Notes under the pieces: model-generated
What the model saw: only the letters and a program-made list of their open reading frames with translations
Database searches by the model: none
Told to the model about the DNA's origin: nothing
Made by a program: the position numbers and the translations under genes
Assembly: GCF_003946215.1 (NCBI RefSeq)
Contig: NZ_RHOW01000005.1
Coordinates: forward strand, 1-64,000
DNA: 64,000 nt
Source: Lapidilactobacillus mulanensis
Lineage (GTDB): Bacteria > Bacillota > Bacilli > Lactobacillales > Lactobacillaceae
Reading direction: 5' to 3'
Shown here: piece after piece, positions 1 through 10,700 of the stretch
Position numbering within the stretch: position 1 is the stretch's first letter
Layout: every line of letters begins with the position of its first letter

Positions 1-6
1 AAAAAA

Positions 7-59
7 CTCCTTCCTAAGTGTACAAGCTTTGATTATTTGCTTGTCTACTTAAGTAGGAG
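7..59. other. Imperfect hairpin at window edge
   Basis: CTCCT (7-11) pairs with AGGAG (55-59), and CTAAGT...ACAAGC pairs imperfectly with GCTTGT...ACTTAAG around a short AT-rich loop. A run of six A lies at positions 1-6, so on the minus strand it would read as a terminator with a T tail. No minus-strand gene lies to its right in this window, so its role is unclear. It could be a regulatory hairpin. Confidence 0.4.
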
Positions 60-201
60 TATAGCCGGACTAAAATTCAGGATATCAGAATAGTAATATT
101 TAGTATCTTGATAGCTTCATCTTTGTACATCCTCCTCGAAAGTGATAAGATAGAAAAAATTTAGCTTTAATTCTATTTTAAACCGGCAGGGGGATTTTTC
201 T

Positions 202-837
202 ATGGGAATGCATGAATATATTCAAGGTTTGTCTAATCTGGAAACATTGAACCGCGCACCGGGATTTTTTAAATATCAAGAGCACACGGTGGCTGCACAC
301 TCATTCAAAGTTGCCGAAATCGCCCAACTATTGGGGGATATCGAAGAGGAAAATGGCGAGTCGGTGAATTGGCAGCGACTCTACGAAAAGGCCCTGAATC
401 ATGACTATACCGAGCGTTTTATCGGCGATATTAAAACGCCAGTCAAATATGCGACCCACGAATTACGCAAACAACTTGCAGGCGTTGAAGATCGCATGAC
501 GCAGAATTTTATCGACAATGAAATTCCAGAATTTCTGCAGAAACGTTATGCGCGTCGTTTGTCAGAAGGCAAAGATGACACATTGGAAGGCAAAATTTTG
601 TCGGTGTCCGATAAAGTTGATCTGCTGTATGAGTCATTCGGCGAAATTCAGAAGGGCAATCCACAAACCGTTTATTTGGATATCTTTCGCGAAAGTATCA
701 CGACGATCATCCGCTTCAAGGAATTGAATTCGGTGCAATATTTCTTGAGTGATATTTTGCCAGATCTGTTGAACGAGGAGTTTGCGGATAAAGAACGATT
801 GGTCGCGTTGACGCAGGAATTATTGAAAAATAATTAG
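202..837 (+). CDS. YfbR-like HD-domain 5'-nucleotidase
   Basis: 211-residue HD-superfamily phosphohydrolase resembling E. coli YfbR, a cytosolic metal-dependent 5'-deoxynucleotidase that dephosphorylates deoxynucleoside monophosphates. The expected metal and substrate residues are visible at nearly the same positions as in YfbR: Arg18, His33 (in AAHSFKVA), His67-Asp68 (NHDYTE), Glu71, Asp76 and Asp137 (SVSDKVD). The start at 202 is preferred over the in-frame ATG at 208 because the GCAGGGGG ribosome binding site at about 186-193 is well spaced for it. The gene is monocistronic and followed by repeat debris. The substrate in this organism is inferred from the family. Confidence 0.82.
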   Translation: MGMHEYIQGLSNLETLNRAPGFFKYQEHTVAAHSFKVAEIAQLLGDIEEENGESVNWQRLYEKALNHDYTERFIGDIKTPVKYATHELRKQLAGVEDRMTQNFIDNEIPEFLQKRYARRLSEGKDDTLEGKILSVSDKVDLLYESFGEIQKGNPQTVYLDIFRESITTIIRFKELNSVQYFLSDILPDLLNEEFADKERLVALTQELLKNN

Positions 838-900
838 GCGTCTTTCGGCGAAAGTGCTGTGGGACAGCTCTCCGCTTTTCCAAGTGCGAAAATTTTTACG
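838..900 (+). repeat. R1-family fragment (R1a)
   Basis: Truncated copy of the R1 element that begins about 35 bases downstream. It carries GCGAAAGTGCTG, GGGACAGCTCTCC and CTTTTCCAAG in the same order as the complete unit, then ends. No right arm is present. It abuts the stop codon of the HD-domain gene. Confidence 0.55.
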
Positions 901-927
901 ATGAAAATGTGACATCTTGAAAACAAT

Positions 928-1216
928 CTACCTTCGGTCGAAAGTGCTGGGGCAGGCAGTACGTTGGCTTGTGGGACCGCTCTCCACTTTTCCAAGTTCG
1001 GGAAAAGTTCCGAGCTTCGATTTGAGCTTTTGCAAAACCGGCAAAATCTCGAATCGATCCACCATGTAAGGCGGGCAAAAACGGCCCGCCAACATGGTTG
1101 TCACTGCCACGACTGCCTGCCCCAGCACTTTCGACCTAAACTTATTTTGTTTAGCGTAGGAAATGAACAGCTGGGTTCCTGGAAGTTGATTTACAATGTA
1201 GCCTTTACTCTGAATA
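928..1216 (+). repeat. R1-family structured repeat (R1b)
   Basis: Complete R1 unit. The left arm at 936-960 (starting GGTCGAAAGTGCTGGGG) pairs perfectly over about 24 bp with the right arm at 1112-1136. Between them lie the GGGAC core, small hairpins, and an internal stem in which ACCATGT pairs with ACATGGT around GGCGGGC/GCCCGCC. The flanks CTACCTTCGG on the left and CCTAAACTTATTTTG on the right are shared with the copies near 23.4, 31.8 and 45.4 kb, while the arm sequence is unique to this copy. Open frames here have no ribosome binding sites and are not genes. Confidence 0.75.
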
Positions 1217-1252
1217 ACAAAATAAAAAAAGTGATGAATTTCAAATCTGTGC

Positions 1253-1367
1253 GTAATAGGACACGACAAATTTTAAAATAGGCGCAGAATAGCCTTGAAA
1301 TCCCGTAACAAAGGGCTTCTATCTATATCTTGCGCCTATTTTTAAATTGGTCGTGTATCTAGATTAC
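1253..1367. other. 115-nt long hairpin followed by T-rich tract
   Basis: GTAAT (1253-1257) pairs with ATTAC (1363-1367), ACACGAC (1262-1268) with GTCGTGT (1350-1356), and AAAATAGGCGCA (1275-1286) with TGCGCCTATTTTT (1331-1343). An inner stem joins AGCC to GGGCT. AATTTTTGTTTT follows. It may be a terminator of a short untranslated transcript, a non-coding RNA or a MITE-like palindrome. No adjacent gene ends here. Confidence 0.55.
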
Positions 1368-1465
1368 CAATTTTTGTTTTACGCGTTGAAAAAAATATTG
1401 TTGTTCAAATTAGAATGACAAATTAAATCTGTAACCCAAACATATCGAGCTCTTCGGAGTAGAAT

Positions 1466-1662
1466 AGGCAAAATTTGTGGTGGGAACTGGGACTGCAGTG
1501 GCAATTTTGTTAATGAGCGGTTTTGGCGAATTTACAAAATGGGGAAATGTGAGATCCGGCGGTTTTCCGGAGCTCACATTTCAGGCGGAAAACTTTTGGC
1601 GTATTTCCAAAAGCTTGGAGCCGTCCCCACAGCAGTTTCCCAGTTCCCACCACAAATTTCGC
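1466..1662 (-). repeat. R1-family structured repeat (R1c)
   Basis: Arms of about 26 bp: GGCAAAATTTGTGGTGGGAA... at 1468-1494 and its complement at 1634-1662, with one mismatch. The core (GGAGCCGTCCCCACAG, 1617-1632) lies on the right, so the unit is reversed relative to R1b. An inner hairpin formed by GTGAGATCCGG and CCGGAGCTCAC is visible. The arms match those of R1l at 63.5 kb almost exactly. Confidence 0.75.
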
Positions 1663-1788
1663 CGGAACCACAAAAAATCCACTCAATCGAAAATCCCAAG
1701 TTTTTCCACCATAAAACTACATAAAATAAAACCAACAAAATCCCCCAAAGCACCCCAAGAAATTCCTAGACAAAATTATAGCGAAAAT

Positions 1789-1808
1789 ATGTTCGCTATG
1801 TTAAAATT
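1789..1808. promoter_or_regulatory. LexA-like (SOS) palindrome upstream of uvrB
   Basis: A 20-bp palindrome, TAGCGAAAATATGTTCGCTA, with a single mismatch between arms. It fits the Gram-positive LexA/DinR box CGAAC-N4-GTTCG with one substitution. uvrBA is a classic SOS target. The site lies about 195 bp upstream of the uvrB start. The exact promoter was not resolved. Confidence 0.6.
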
Positions 1809-2003
1809 ACAGTTGTATTTTCAAAACAAATAAACCAATAAGTAAACACACCAAACCAACATTTTTATGATTAGAATAATTTGAACAGCCCTTCTTAGCC
1901 CCTGTGGCTCGAAAAGGGTTTTTGTGTTCATTATGCCGTTTTGTGACGCTTGTTTTTATCCTAATCAGTCAAGTTACCGTGCAATTTCGAGGGGAGAAAT
2001 AGT

Positions 2004-4004
2004 TTGTTTAATCGCGAAACAAATCATCATTTCGAATTAGTTTCTAAATATAAGCCAGCTGGAGATCAGGGTCAGGCAATCGAACAGATCACCAATGACT
2101 TCAAGTCGGGCAATAAATATCAGATTTTGGAAGGTGCCACGGGGACTGGTAAAACTTTTACCATGGCCAACGTGATTGCTAACTTGAATAAACCCACGTT
2201 GATCATTTCTCATAATAAAACTTTGGCTGGTCAATTATATGGCGAGTTTAAGGAATTTTTCCCGCATAATCGTGTGGAATATTTCGTCAGTTATTATGAT
2301 TATTATCAACCAGAGGCTTACGTGCCTTCAAGTGATACGTATATCGAAAAAGATTCGTCGATCAATGATGAAATCGATAAACTGCGTCATTCGACGACTA
2401 GTTCATTATTGGAACGCAATGACGTGGTCGTGATTGCCTCAGTTTCTTCTATTTTCGGGTTAGGTGATCCGCGTGAGTATCAGGATAGTGTGCTTTCGTT
2501 GCGAGAAGGCATGCAGATCGAGCGTAATGATTTACTGCGTCAGTTAGTCAGCTTGCAGTTTGACCGCAATGATATTGACTTTCAACGTGGTCGTTTTCGT
2601 GTGCACGGCGATGTGGTCGAAATTTTCCCAGCATCACGTGATGATCATGCCTTGCGCGTTGAACTCTTTGGTGACGAAATCGATCGGATCGTTGAAGTGG
2701 ATGCACTGACTGGTGAAGTGATCGGCGAGCGCGAACAAGTGTCAATTTTCCCAGCGACGCATTTCATGACCAACGATGTGCAGATGACCGAGGCCGTTAA
2801 ACGGATCCAAGCCGAATTGGATGGTCGTTTGAAAGAGTTGAAGTCGCAGAACAAGTTGCTAGAAGCACAGCGGTTGGAACAGCGGACGACTTATGATATC
2901 GAAATGATGCAAGAGATGGGTTATACATCTGGTATCGAGAATTATTCGCGTCATATGGAAGGCCGCGCGGAAGGCGAGCCACCATTTACCTTGATCGATT
3001 TCTTCCCACCAGATTTTAATATCATGATCGATGAATCGCACGTGACGATGCCACAGATTCGTGGGATGTATAATGGTGACCGCGCACGGAAGCAAATGTT
3101 AGTAGATTACGGATTCCGTCTGCCCAGCGCCTTGGATAATCGTCCGTTGAAGCTGGAAGAGTTTGAGCAACATGTCAAGCAGATCTTGTATGTTTCGGCG
3201 ACACCTGGTCCTTATGAATTGGCGCAAACCGATGAAAAAATTGAACAGGTTATTCGTCCGACTGGTCTATTGGATCCGAAAGTCGAAGTGCGGCCGATCA
3301 TGGGTCAGATCGACGATTTAGTCGGTGAGATCAATCAACACGCCGAACAGAATGAACGTGTTTTTGTCACCACCTTGACGAAAAAAATGGCTGAAGATTT
3401 AACCGATTATTTGAAAGATTTAGGCATTAAAGTCAAGTATCTGCATAGTGATATCAAGACATTGGAGCGGACCGAAATTTTGCGCGACTTGCGTTTAGGC
3501 AAGTTCGATGTTTTGATTGGGATCAACTTGTTGCGTGAAGGGATCGATGTGCCCGAAGTTTCGTTGGTTGCGATTTTGGATGCGGATAAGGAAGGCTTCT
3601 TGCGTTCGGCACGGCCTCTGATCCAGACAATCGGACGGGCAGCGCGTAATTCACACGGTAAGGTGATTATGTACGCCGATAAAATGACCGATTCAATGAA
3701 AATTGCCATCGATGAAACGCAACGTCGTCGTGATATTCAAGAGAAATTCAATGAAGAGCATCACATCACACCGACAACGATCATCAAGCCAATTCGCGCC
3801 GCGATTCAAGCGACGAAGAAGGCGGATAATTCCGATGATTTGACCGAAGAGTCGGTCAACTTCGACGAAATGACCAAAGACGAGAAGAAAGTTTTGATCA
3901 AGAGTCTGACCCAACAAATGGAAGAAGCGGCGAAGAAACTCGATTTCGAGAATGCCGCCAACTTACGTGATGCATTGCTCGAATTAAAAACTGAGGTGGA
4001 ATAA
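2004..4004 (+). CDS. uvrB: Excinuclease ABC subunit B
   Basis: UvrB, the DNA-damage verification helicase of nucleotide excision repair, which works with UvrA2 and recruits UvrC. Its 666 residues match the usual length. Walker A (GATGTGKT) lies near residue 45, the tyrosine-rich beta-hairpin ([11 protein letters not shown]) that inserts between DNA strands near 95-105, helicase motifs VSATPGPYE and QTIGRAARN follow, and the C-terminal UVR motif for UvrC contact ([18 protein letters not shown]) lies near 640. Translation starts at a TTG behind GAGGGGAG (1989-1996). The gene is followed 2 bases later by uvrA and preceded by an SOS-like palindrome. Confidence 0.98.
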   Translation: MFNRETNHHFELVSKYKPAGDQGQAIEQITNDFKSGNKYQILEGATGTGKTFTMANVIANLNKPTLIISHNKTLAGQLYGEFKEFFPHNRVEYFVSYYDYYQPEAYVPSSDTYIEKDSSINDEIDKLRHSTTSSLLERNDVVVIASVSSIFGLGDPREYQDSVLSLREGMQIERNDLLRQLVSLQFDRNDIDFQRGRFRVHGDVVEIFPASRDDHALRVELFGDEIDRIVEVDALTGEVIGEREQVSIFPATHFMTNDVQMTEAVKRIQAELDGRLKELKSQNKLLEAQRLEQRTTYDIEMMQEMGYTSGIENYSRHMEGRAEGEPPFTLIDFFPPDFNIMIDESHVTMPQIRGMYNGDRARKQMLVDYGFRLPSALDNRPLKLEEFEQHVKQILYVSATPGPYELAQTDEKIEQVIRPTGLLDPKVEVRPIMGQIDDLVGEINQHAEQNERVFVTTLTKKMAEDLTDYLKDLGIKVKYLHSDIKTLERTEILRDLRLGKFDVLIGINLLREGIDVPEVSLVAILDADKEGFLRSARPLIQTIGRAARNSHGKVIMYADKMTDSMKIAIDETQRRRDIQEKFNEEHHITPTTIIKPIRAAIQATKKADNSDDLTEESVNFDEMTKDEKKVLIKSLTQQMEEAAKKLDFENAANLRDALLELKTEVE

Positions 4005-4006
4005 AT

Positions 4007-6868
4007 TTGGCTAACGACAAAATCGTCATCCATGGCGCACGCGCTCACAACTTAAAAAATATTGATGTCACCATTCCGCGTGATAAATTGGTGGTGGTCA
4101 CTGGTTTATCAGGTTCAGGAAAAAGCTCGTTAGCTTTTGACACGCTGTATGCAGAAGGCCAACGTCGCTACGTTGAAAGTTTATCTGCCTATGCCCGTCA
4201 ATTTCTTGGCCAAATGGATAAACCCGATGTCGATTCGATCGATGGATTGAGCCCGGCAATTTCCATTGATCAGAAAACCACGTCGAAAAATCCGCGTTCA
4301 ACGGTGGGAACCGTGACGGAAATCAACGACTATTTGCGTCTGCTTTGGGCTAGAGTCGGAACGCCGATTTGTCCCAACGATGGCACGGTGATTTCCAGCC
4401 AAACGGTCGATCAAATGGTCAATCGCGTCTTGAAGTTACCCGAAAAATCTCGCGTGCAAATTTTTGCACCGATCGTTCGCGGTAAAAAAGGTCAGCATAA
4501 GAAAGCCTTCGATAAGATCAAGCGCGAAGGCTATGTGCGGATGCGTGTCGACGGTGAAGCTCATGAAGTAACTGATGACATTGAATTAGATAAAAATAAA
4601 AAGCATGACATTGATATCGTCGTCGATCGATTAGTGATCAAAGATGGGATCCGTTCACGTTTATTTGATTCGCTGGAAGCGGCATTGCGTTTATCTGAAG
4701 GCTATGCCAATGTGGACGTCATCGGTGGCGAGATGTTAATTTTCTCCGAGCATTATGCCTGCCCATTGTGTGGATTTACCGTCGGCGAAATGGAGCCACG
4801 GTTATTCTCATTCAACGCGCCATTTGGTGCCTGCCCAGATTGTGATGGGCTCGGCGTTAAATTAGAAGTCGATTTTGACTTGGTCGTACCTGATCCAAGC
4901 TTAACGTTAAATCAAGGAGCAATTGCGCCTTGGAATCCAATTAGTTCACAGTATTATCCGGAATTATTATCGCAAGCAGCGCATGCATTTAAGATCAATA
5001 TGGACAAACCGTTCAGTAAATTGACTGAACGCCAACGCAACATCGTTTTATATGGTAATGGCGATAAAAAGTTCCATTTCCATTATGAAAATGATTTCGG
5101 CGGTGTTCGCGATGTCGATGTTGAATTTGAAGGCGTCATGAATAACGTCGAACGCCGCTACAAGGAAACAAATAGCGACTTCACTCGTCAAGTGATGCGC
5201 CAATATATGACCGAGCTCACTTGCCAAACTTGTCATGGTGCGCGTTTAAATCGGCAAGCACTGGCGGTTAAAGTGGGACAGAAAGATATTGCCCAAGTTT
5301 CTACTTATGCCATCAAAGATGCACTCCCATTTTTTCAACAAGTTAATTTTTCTGAACAAAACGAAACGATTGCCAAACCAATTTTGAAAGAAGTCACTGA
5401 CCGTTTAACTTTCTTGTTGAACGTGGGTCTCGATTATTTGACGTTGTCGCGGGCTGCCGCTACTTTATCCGGTGGTGAAGCACAGCGAATTCGGTTGGCG
5501 ACTCAAATCGGTTCGAACCTTTCTGGGGTCATGTACATTCTAGACGAACCTTCGATCGGCTTGCATCAACGCGACAATGATCGTTTGATCGGCTCGCTGA
5601 AAAAAATGCGCGATCTTGGGAACACGTTGATCGTCGTCGAACACGATGAAGATACGATGCGGGCTGCCGATTATTTGATCGATATCGGCCCTGGCGCTGG
5701 CGATGATGGTGGTCACGTAATGGCTGCTGGTACGCCCGCGCAAGTTGCCAGAACGGCCAAATCTTTGACTGGCCAATATTTATCAGGTAAGCGATTTGTG
5801 CCGGTACCATTAACGCGTCGGCCTGGTAATGGCAAAACGGTTAAAATTCTTGGTGCCGCAGAGCATAACTTGAAAGATATCGACGTTGAGTTTCCGCTGG
5901 GTGAGTTTGTCGTCGTCACCGGCGTTTCCGGTTCAGGTAAGTCAACGTTAGTGAATTCGATTTTGAAACGTGCGTTAGCACAGAAAATCAATCGTAATTC
6001 TAATAAGCCGGGTAAATATCAAGGTATTCAAGGCTGGAAAAATATTGATCGCCTGATCGATATTGATCAGAGCCCGATCGGTCGCACACCGCGAAGTAAT
6101 CCTGCAACTTATACTGGCGTCTTCGATGATATTCGCGGTTTGTTTTCGCAAACGAATGAAGCAAAATTGCGTGGTTATGCGAAGGGTCGGTTCAGTTTCA
6201 ACGTGAAGGGTGGTCGCTGCGAAGCCTGCAAGGGCGATGGGATCATCAAGATCGAAATGAATTTCCTGCCCGATGTTTACGTGCCCTGCGAGGTTTGTCA
6301 CGGCACGCGCTATAATTCAGAAACATTGGAAGTCACCTACAAAGGCAAAAATATTGCCGATGTTTTGAAGATGACCGTTTCCGAAGCGTTAGGTTATTTC
6401 TCAGCCATTCCCAAAATCCGGCGGAAATTACAAACGATCGTTGATGTCGGCTTAGGCTATGTACAATTGGGACAGTCGGCAACGACTTTATCTGGTGGTG
6501 AGGCTCAACGCATGAAGCTGGCTTCAGAATTACACAAACAATCTCCAGGCCATAATTTTTATATCTTGGATGAACCTACAACGGGACTGCATTCCGATGA
6601 TATCAAACGTTTGCTAGTGGTTCTGAATCGTTTGGTGGATGATGGTAACACGGTTTTGATCATCGAACATAATCTGGACGTGATCAAGACGGCCGATTAT
6701 TTGATCGACCTCGGGCCAGAAGGCGGCGAGGGCGGTGGCGAGATCGTCGCCACTGGTACGCCGGAAGAAGTTGCCGAAGTTAAGGCTAGTTATACGGGGC
6801 AGTATTTGAAGCCGGTCCTCGAACGAGATCGTGCCCGCACGATCGAAGCGGCTGCTAAAAATAAATAG
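4007..6868 (+). CDS. uvrA: Excinuclease ABC subunit A
   Basis: UvrA, the dimeric ABC-type ATPase that finds bulky DNA lesions and loads UvrB. At 953 residues it is full length. Two ATP sites are visible (GLSGSGKSS and GVSGSGKST Walker A motifs; [12 protein letters not shown] and [12 protein letters not shown] signatures), as are zinc-module cysteine pairs (CPLCG...CPDC; CEAC...CEVC). The start is TTG at 4007, two bases after the uvrB stop, with GAGGTGG at the end of uvrB as ribosome binding site, so the two genes are co-transcribed. A terminator follows. Confidence 0.98.
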   Translation: MANDKIVIHGARAHNLKNIDVTIPRDKLVVVTGLSGSGKSSLAFDTLYAEGQRRYVESLSAYARQFLGQMDKPDVDSIDGLSPAISIDQKTTSKNPRSTVGTVTEINDYLRLLWARVGTPICPNDGTVISSQTVDQMVNRVLKLPEKSRVQIFAPIVRGKKGQHKKAFDKIKREGYVRMRVDGEAHEVTDDIELDKNKKHDIDIVVDRLVIKDGIRSRLFDSLEAALRLSEGYANVDVIGGEMLIFSEHYACPLCGFTVGEMEPRLFSFNAPFGACPDCDGLGVKLEVDFDLVVPDPSLTLNQGAIAPWNPISSQYYPELLSQAAHAFKINMDKPFSKLTERQRNIVLYGNGDKKFHFHYENDFGGVRDVDVEFEGVMNNVERRYKETNSDFTRQVMRQYMTELTCQTCHGARLNRQALAVKVGQKDIAQVSTYAIKDALPFFQQVNFSEQNETIAKPILKEVTDRLTFLLNVGLDYLTLSRAAATLSGGEAQRIRLATQIGSNLSGVMYILDEPSIGLHQRDNDRLIGSLKKMRDLGNTLIVVEHDEDTMRAADYLIDIGPGAGDDGGHVMAAGTPAQVARTAKSLTGQYLSGKRFVPVPLTRRPGNGKTVKILGAAEHNLKDIDVEFPLGEFVVVTGVSGSGKSTLVNSILKRALAQKINRNSNKPGKYQGIQGWKNIDRLIDIDQSPIGRTPRSNPATYTGVFDDIRGLFSQTNEAKLRGYAKGRFSFNVKGGRCEACKGDGIIKIEMNFLPDVYVPCEVCHGTRYNSETLEVTYKGKNIADVLKMTVSEALGYFSAIPKIRRKLQTIVDVGLGYVQLGQSATTLSGGEAQRMKLASELHKQSPGHNFYILDEPTTGLHSDDIKRLLVVLNRLVDDGNTVLIIEHNLDVIKTADYLIDLGPEGGEGGGEIVATGTPEEVAEVKASYTGQYLKPVLERDRARTIEAAAKNK

Positions 6869-6886
6869 TGATTAAAGCGTGTCTTG

Positions 6887-6919
6887 AAGTGAGCCTCGAA
6901 TTTTGAAGCTCACTTTTTT
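6887..6919 (+). terminator. Terminator after uvrBA
   Basis: AAGTGAGC pairs with GCTCACTT around a short loop, followed directly by TTTTTT. It ends the uvrBA transcript. Confidence 0.85.
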
Positions 6920-7021
6920 CTTGCAGATTTTCCGCGGGATCAATTTAATTTAGCCACATTATGACGTTTATTTTTGTTAAAATGGAATTGATGAAATGAC
7001 ATTTAAGCGGGGGCTAAAAAA

Positions 7022-7732
7022 ATGAGTCGAGAAACAGAATCCGATGAAGAAATCGCAAAGCGTCACGCGGTACAGCCAGCACAAAACGATTCGCCGTCCT
7101 CATCTGGGAGCGAAGTCAATGAACCCGATGAAGATGTGCTGATTTCCGGTCAATACATTTACCCCGAAATCATTCGGGATTTCCCCACGATGATTGATTA
7201 TCTTGGTCGGGTGCGGTTGTCGAGCACCAGCACCTACGTCGATCTTCAGGCGTTGGCCGCAAGTTTACAAATCCGCATCAATTACAGTAGTGAATTACAA
7301 AAAGACTTCGCGCTAGTTCCGCAAAAACAAGTGGTCGGTCGATCTTGGCGTGCAGTGGCGGCTTCGCTGATCGTTAAGGATCACCGGGTCACTGCTCAAG
7401 AGCAAGCTTGGCTAGTCGGCCAGGGATTAGCCACTTATATTTTGCACATTGCTGAATATGTTCCTGACTTCAGCGAAAACACGGAAACAATGAAGAAATG
7501 GACTGTCGACAAAATGGCAGCGACGTTATTGTTGCCTGATGACCTTGTGCAAAGAACGGTTTCATTAGCAATCGATCTCAATCAAGAACGACTCGACGTC
7601 ATTGAGCCACTCAATCAGAAAACTTTGGTCAAAGCAGCTCGGTTGAATCTTTCCACGAATTTAGCCGCACAACTGGCTAATGTTCCTGAATGGTTGATGC
7701 GCGAACGGAGCAACGATGTTTTCAACGGTTAA
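7022..7732 (+). CDS. Degenerate ImmA/IrrE (M78)-like protein
   Basis: 236 residues. The first ~40 are polar and probably disordered. The rest follows the layout of ImmA/IrrE-family zinc peptidases: a beta-rich part (VDLQALAASLQIRINYSS), then a helix where the active-site HExxH is expected, then the typical downstream block (KKWTVDKMAATLLLPDDLV), which resembles the E/W...AN.FAA.LLMP motif of the family. The catalytic helix reads QAWLVGQGLATYILHIAEY, with no HExxH, so peptidase activity is unlikely. It may be a sensor or scaffold, or the family assignment may be wrong. It is monocistronic, with a start at ATG 7022 behind AAGCGGGGG. Confidence 0.5.
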   Translation: MSRETESDEEIAKRHAVQPAQNDSPSSSGSEVNEPDEDVLISGQYIYPEIIRDFPTMIDYLGRVRLSSTSTYVDLQALAASLQIRINYSSELQKDFALVPQKQVVGRSWRAVAASLIVKDHRVTAQEQAWLVGQGLATYILHIAEYVPDFSENTETMKKWTVDKMAATLLLPDDLVQRTVSLAIDLNQERLDVIEPLNQKTLVKAARLNLSTNLAAQLANVPEWLMRERSNDVFNG

Positions 7733-7777
7733 TTTTTTAAGTATCACATAATTGTCCCAACCTGAACGATGCAAAAA

Positions 7778-7815
7778 GGCAGCCAACAATTTATTTTGTT
7801 GGCTGTCTTTGTTTT
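7778..7815. terminator. Bidirectional terminator
   Basis: GGCAGCCAACA pairs with TGTTGGCTGTC around an AT loop. A T-rich run follows on the plus strand and AAAAA precedes on the left, so it can end both the M78-like gene and the convergent minus-strand gene. Confidence 0.8.
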
Positions 7816-7863
7816 GTTTCTCTTAATTGATCATGTTCATGCTAAAATTTTAGTAATTTGAAA

Positions 7864-8448
7864 TCAGTTGCTTTTAGCAATAATAGCTTGTATTTTCGCG
7901 GATTCTGCAGCCGCATTCCAGTGGCCATTGACCAATGAATAATGCATGAGTTGTTCTAAGTGACGTGTCGTGGGGATGTGGCCGTCAAGTGCCGTGTAAA
8001 CAGCCTTGCCTAAAGCAATCAACGTCGCAGATTCGGGAATGCCGAGCTTAGCCAAATGTGATAATAAATTCTGTGCACTGGCTTCTTCGATGGTCACTGC
8101 GCTCGATTTACTCTCGCGGATCGGAACCAGATCAGTCATGAAAGCACCCCAGGCTGCCGTGCCGTAAGTAATTGTTGCTAAACGATAATCGCCACTATTC
8201 GCTTTACCGTGGAAATTGCCGAATAATTCTGGTATTGGTCCGGCGTTACCAGAATTCAAGCCGATAAAAACATATTTAACTTCGGGTAATTTTGCATCCA
8301 TGGCAGCTGTATCGATTCCAGCAGGAAATCCGGGGACGTAAGCTTGATGAAAGGCTTGCTGTAATGCTTCAATTGATGAAATTTCGTCGGCATTTGCAGG
8401 CGCTTGCCAGTAAGCCCAACTATCTAAATCTCGATAATTTATTGACAT
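7864..8448 (-). CDS. Uracil-DNA glycosylase superfamily-like protein
   Basis: 194 residues, intracellular. The segment VFIGLNSGNAG resembles the first active-site motif of uracil-DNA-glycosylase-fold proteins (GxNPG-like), AWGAFMTDLVPI resembles the following strand, and TLIALGKAVYTAL with a later His-rich stretch (HYSLVNGHW) resembles the LG...H region. The catalytic Asp of classic Ung is not evident, so it may be a non-repair member of the fold. Start ATG at 8448 with GGAGAAATCAA upstream. It is a single gene, divergent from rapZ and convergent with the M78-like gene. Confidence 0.45.
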   Translation of the reverse strand: MSINYRDLDSWAYWQAPANADEISSIEALQQAFHQAYVPGFPAGIDTAAMDAKLPEVKYVFIGLNSGNAGPIPELFGNFHGKANSGDYRLATITYGTAAWGAFMTDLVPIRESKSSAVTIEEASAQNLLSHLAKLGIPESATLIALGKAVYTALDGHIPTTRHLEQLMHYSLVNGHWNAAAESAKIQAIIAKSN

Positions 8449-8774
8449 TTGATTTCTCCTCTATGCTTTTAAAATGGGATGACCTTAAAACCTCTGTTAC
8501 TTTTCCATCGGTTAGTTGTGGTGACCGATCGACAATTTTCTTACCGATTTGGTAACTATTCGTAGTTTAACAAATCTAGACGACATAATGTGGCATAAAA
8601 ATATCAGCGTGTTATTTTTCATTGAATATTTTTCCCAGCGGTTCTGAAAGAGGCTGATTTCTATTTAGTTGCTTAATGAACACGACTAGGATAGAATGAT
8701 AAATGAAACGCCCGGATTGTTTTAAAAATTATTTGTGGCTAATGTCGGTTTGAGTTAAACGAGGGAGCAATGCA
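8449..8774. promoter_or_regulatory. Divergent intergenic region with rapZ promoter
   Basis: 326 bases without a gene. A plausible sigma-A promoter for rapZ is TTGCTT (8669-8674), a 17-base spacer, and TAGAAT (8692-8697), about 75 bases before the rapZ start. The other half serves the divergent minus-strand gene. I saw no R1 or R2 repeat here. Confidence 0.5.
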
Positions 8775-9665
8775 ATGAAGCCTGATACATTAAATTTAGT
8801 GATCATAACTGGGATGAGTGGCGCCGGGAAAACAGTTGCCATCCAGTCCTTTGAAGATTTAGGTTATTTTTGTGTGGATAATATGCCACCGAATTTGTTG
8901 CCCAAGTTTTGGGAATTGGTGAAGGAATCTGGTAAAATCACCAAGATCGCGTTGGTGATCGATATTCGGTCGCGCGCTTTTTACGACGAGATCATTTCCA
9001 TGCTGTCTGGATTGGAGAACACGAATTTTGTCACCACTAAAATCCTGTTTCTCGACGCTTCTAACGAAGAATTGGTCAGCCGCTATAAAGAGACACGCCG
9101 TTCACATCCCTTGGCCATGGAAGGCCGCTTAATGGATGGTATCGTCAAAGAACGCGCACTGATGCAAGAAATGAAAAATCGCGCCCAGTTGATCGTCGAC
9201 ACCACCAGTTTGTCGCCGCGCCAATTACGTGAAGAAATTTTCGATAACTTTAAAATCGCTAACGTTCCCACTTTTCATATTGAAGTAATGTCTTTCGGAT
9301 TTAAATATGGACTGCCCATTGATGCCGATATTGTTTTGGACGTCCGCTTTTTGCCGAATCCTTATTATGTGCCTGAATTCAAACCGAAGACGGGTCTTGA
9401 TCCTGCCGTTGCTAAATATGTGTTCGATCAGCCCACCGCCGAAACTTTCTATCAACAATTGATTGCCCTGTTGCAAACCGCGATGCCGGGCTATGTCAAA
9501 GAAGGCAAAACCAGTCTAACGATCGCTATCGGTTGTACGGGCGGTCAACACCGTTCGGTCGCATTAGCGCAACGACTAGGCAAAGATTTGATCGAACAAA
9601 AATATCCAGTCGATATTACGCACCGTGATCTGGATAAGCGGAAGGAAACGGTGAATCGCTCATGA
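8775..9665 (+). CDS. rapZ: RNase adapter / nucleotide-binding protein RapZ
   Basis: 296-residue P-loop protein of the RapZ/YvcJ family. In enterobacteria RapZ delivers small RNAs to RNase E. In Firmicutes YvcJ binds and hydrolyses nucleotides and affects competence and cell-wall metabolism. Walker A GMSGAGKT lies near residue 13, and the conserved C-terminal block [15 protein letters not shown] near 250. The stop codon overlaps the yvcK start by four bases (ATGA), so translation is coupled in the conserved rapZ-yvcK-whiA order. Confidence 0.96.
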   Translation: MKPDTLNLVIITGMSGAGKTVAIQSFEDLGYFCVDNMPPNLLPKFWELVKESGKITKIALVIDIRSRAFYDEIISMLSGLENTNFVTTKILFLDASNEELVSRYKETRRSHPLAMEGRLMDGIVKERALMQEMKNRAQLIVDTTSLSPRQLREEIFDNFKIANVPTFHIEVMSFGFKYGLPIDADIVLDVRFLPNPYYVPEFKPKTGLDPAVAKYVFDQPTAETFYQQLIALLQTAMPGYVKEGKTSLTIAIGCTGGQHRSVALAQRLGKDLIEQKYPVDITHRDLDKRKETVNRS

Positions 9666-10681
9666 GTTCAGATAATCGAATTGTTCGAGTCATCAAGGGC
9701 CGCCGTCCTAAAGTCGTCGTCATCGGCGGCGGAACTGGATTACCGGTTATTTTAAATAGCTTACGCAAACAAAATGCGGATGTGACTGCAATCGTGACCG
9801 TCGCAGATGATGGTGGTTCGTCAGGCATTATCCGCAATTATATCAACGTTGTGCCACCTGGAGATATCCGTAATGTTCTAGTGTCGCTGTCTGATTCTTC
9901 GCCGTCGTTTTTAGATATTTTTCAATATCGATTTGACAGTAAGGATGCTTTTTTCGCGGGGCATGCGATTGGTAATCTAATTATTGCGGCGCTGACAGAA
10001 ATGCGCGGCAATATTTTCGATGCCGTCCAGACGTTATCCACGATGATGAACGTTGATGGGCATGTTTTCCCCGCTTCCAACGAACCGTTGACGCTAAACG
10101 CGGAGTTTATGGATGGCACGATTGCGGCGGGCGAGACGGAAATTTCCGGTCAACGCAAGCAGATCAAGCATGTGTGGGTGACGGATACAGACACACCCGA
10201 AGAAACACCCCAGGCGGTTCCACCCGTGATCAATGCGATTCAAGAAGCGGACGTGATCGTTTTAGGACCAGGGAGTTTGTTCACGAGTATTTTACCAAAC
10301 TTAATGATCAAAAATCTCGGCGAAGCAGTTTGTCAGAGCCACGCCGAATTAATTTATGTCTGCAATATCATGACCCAGAAGGGCGAAACGGAACGCTTCA
10401 CAGATGCCGAACATGTGCGCGTCATCAACGAGCATTTAGGCGGTAAATTTGTGAACACCGTACTGATCAATTCAGAAAAAGTTAAACCGGGCGATCTAGA
10501 TTACCATAAATACGATGAATACCTACTGCAAGTCAAGCATGATTTTGCTGGGTTACAAAAACAATGTGATTGTATTATTTCCGATAATTTTCTCTCGTTG
10601 CATGACCACGGGGTTTTCCACGATGGGGATAAAGTTGCGACGGAAATTCTGAATCGCGCGTTTCAACATATCAATAAATGA
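9662..10681 (+). CDS. yvcK: Gluconeogenesis factor / UDP-sugar-binding protein YvcK
   Basis: 339-residue YvcK/CofD-like protein. In B. subtilis YvcK is needed for growth on gluconeogenic carbon sources, binds UDP-GlcNAc and positions PBP1, linking metabolism to peptidoglycan synthesis. The nucleotide-binding motif [10 protein letters not shown] lies near residue 20, VADDGGSSG near 48, and GPGSLFTSI near 200. It overlaps rapZ by four bases. Unlike the usual tight operon, the next gene, whiA, begins 305 bases later after an R2 repeat array. Confidence 0.95.
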   Translation: MSSDNRIVRVIKGRRPKVVVIGGGTGLPVILNSLRKQNADVTAIVTVADDGGSSGIIRNYINVVPPGDIRNVLVSLSDSSPSFLDIFQYRFDSKDAFFAGHAIGNLIIAALTEMRGNIFDAVQTLSTMMNVDGHVFPASNEPLTLNAEFMDGTIAAGETEISGQRKQIKHVWVTDTDTPEETPQAVPPVINAIQEADVIVLGPGSLFTSILPNLMIKNLGEAVCQSHAELIYVCNIMTQKGETERFTDAEHVRVINEHLGGKFVNTVLINSEKVKPGDLDYHKYDEYLLQVKHDFAGLQKQCDCIISDNFLSLHDHGVFHDGDKVATEILNRAFQHINK

Positions 10682-10700
10682 TATTACTTTTGACGTAAAT

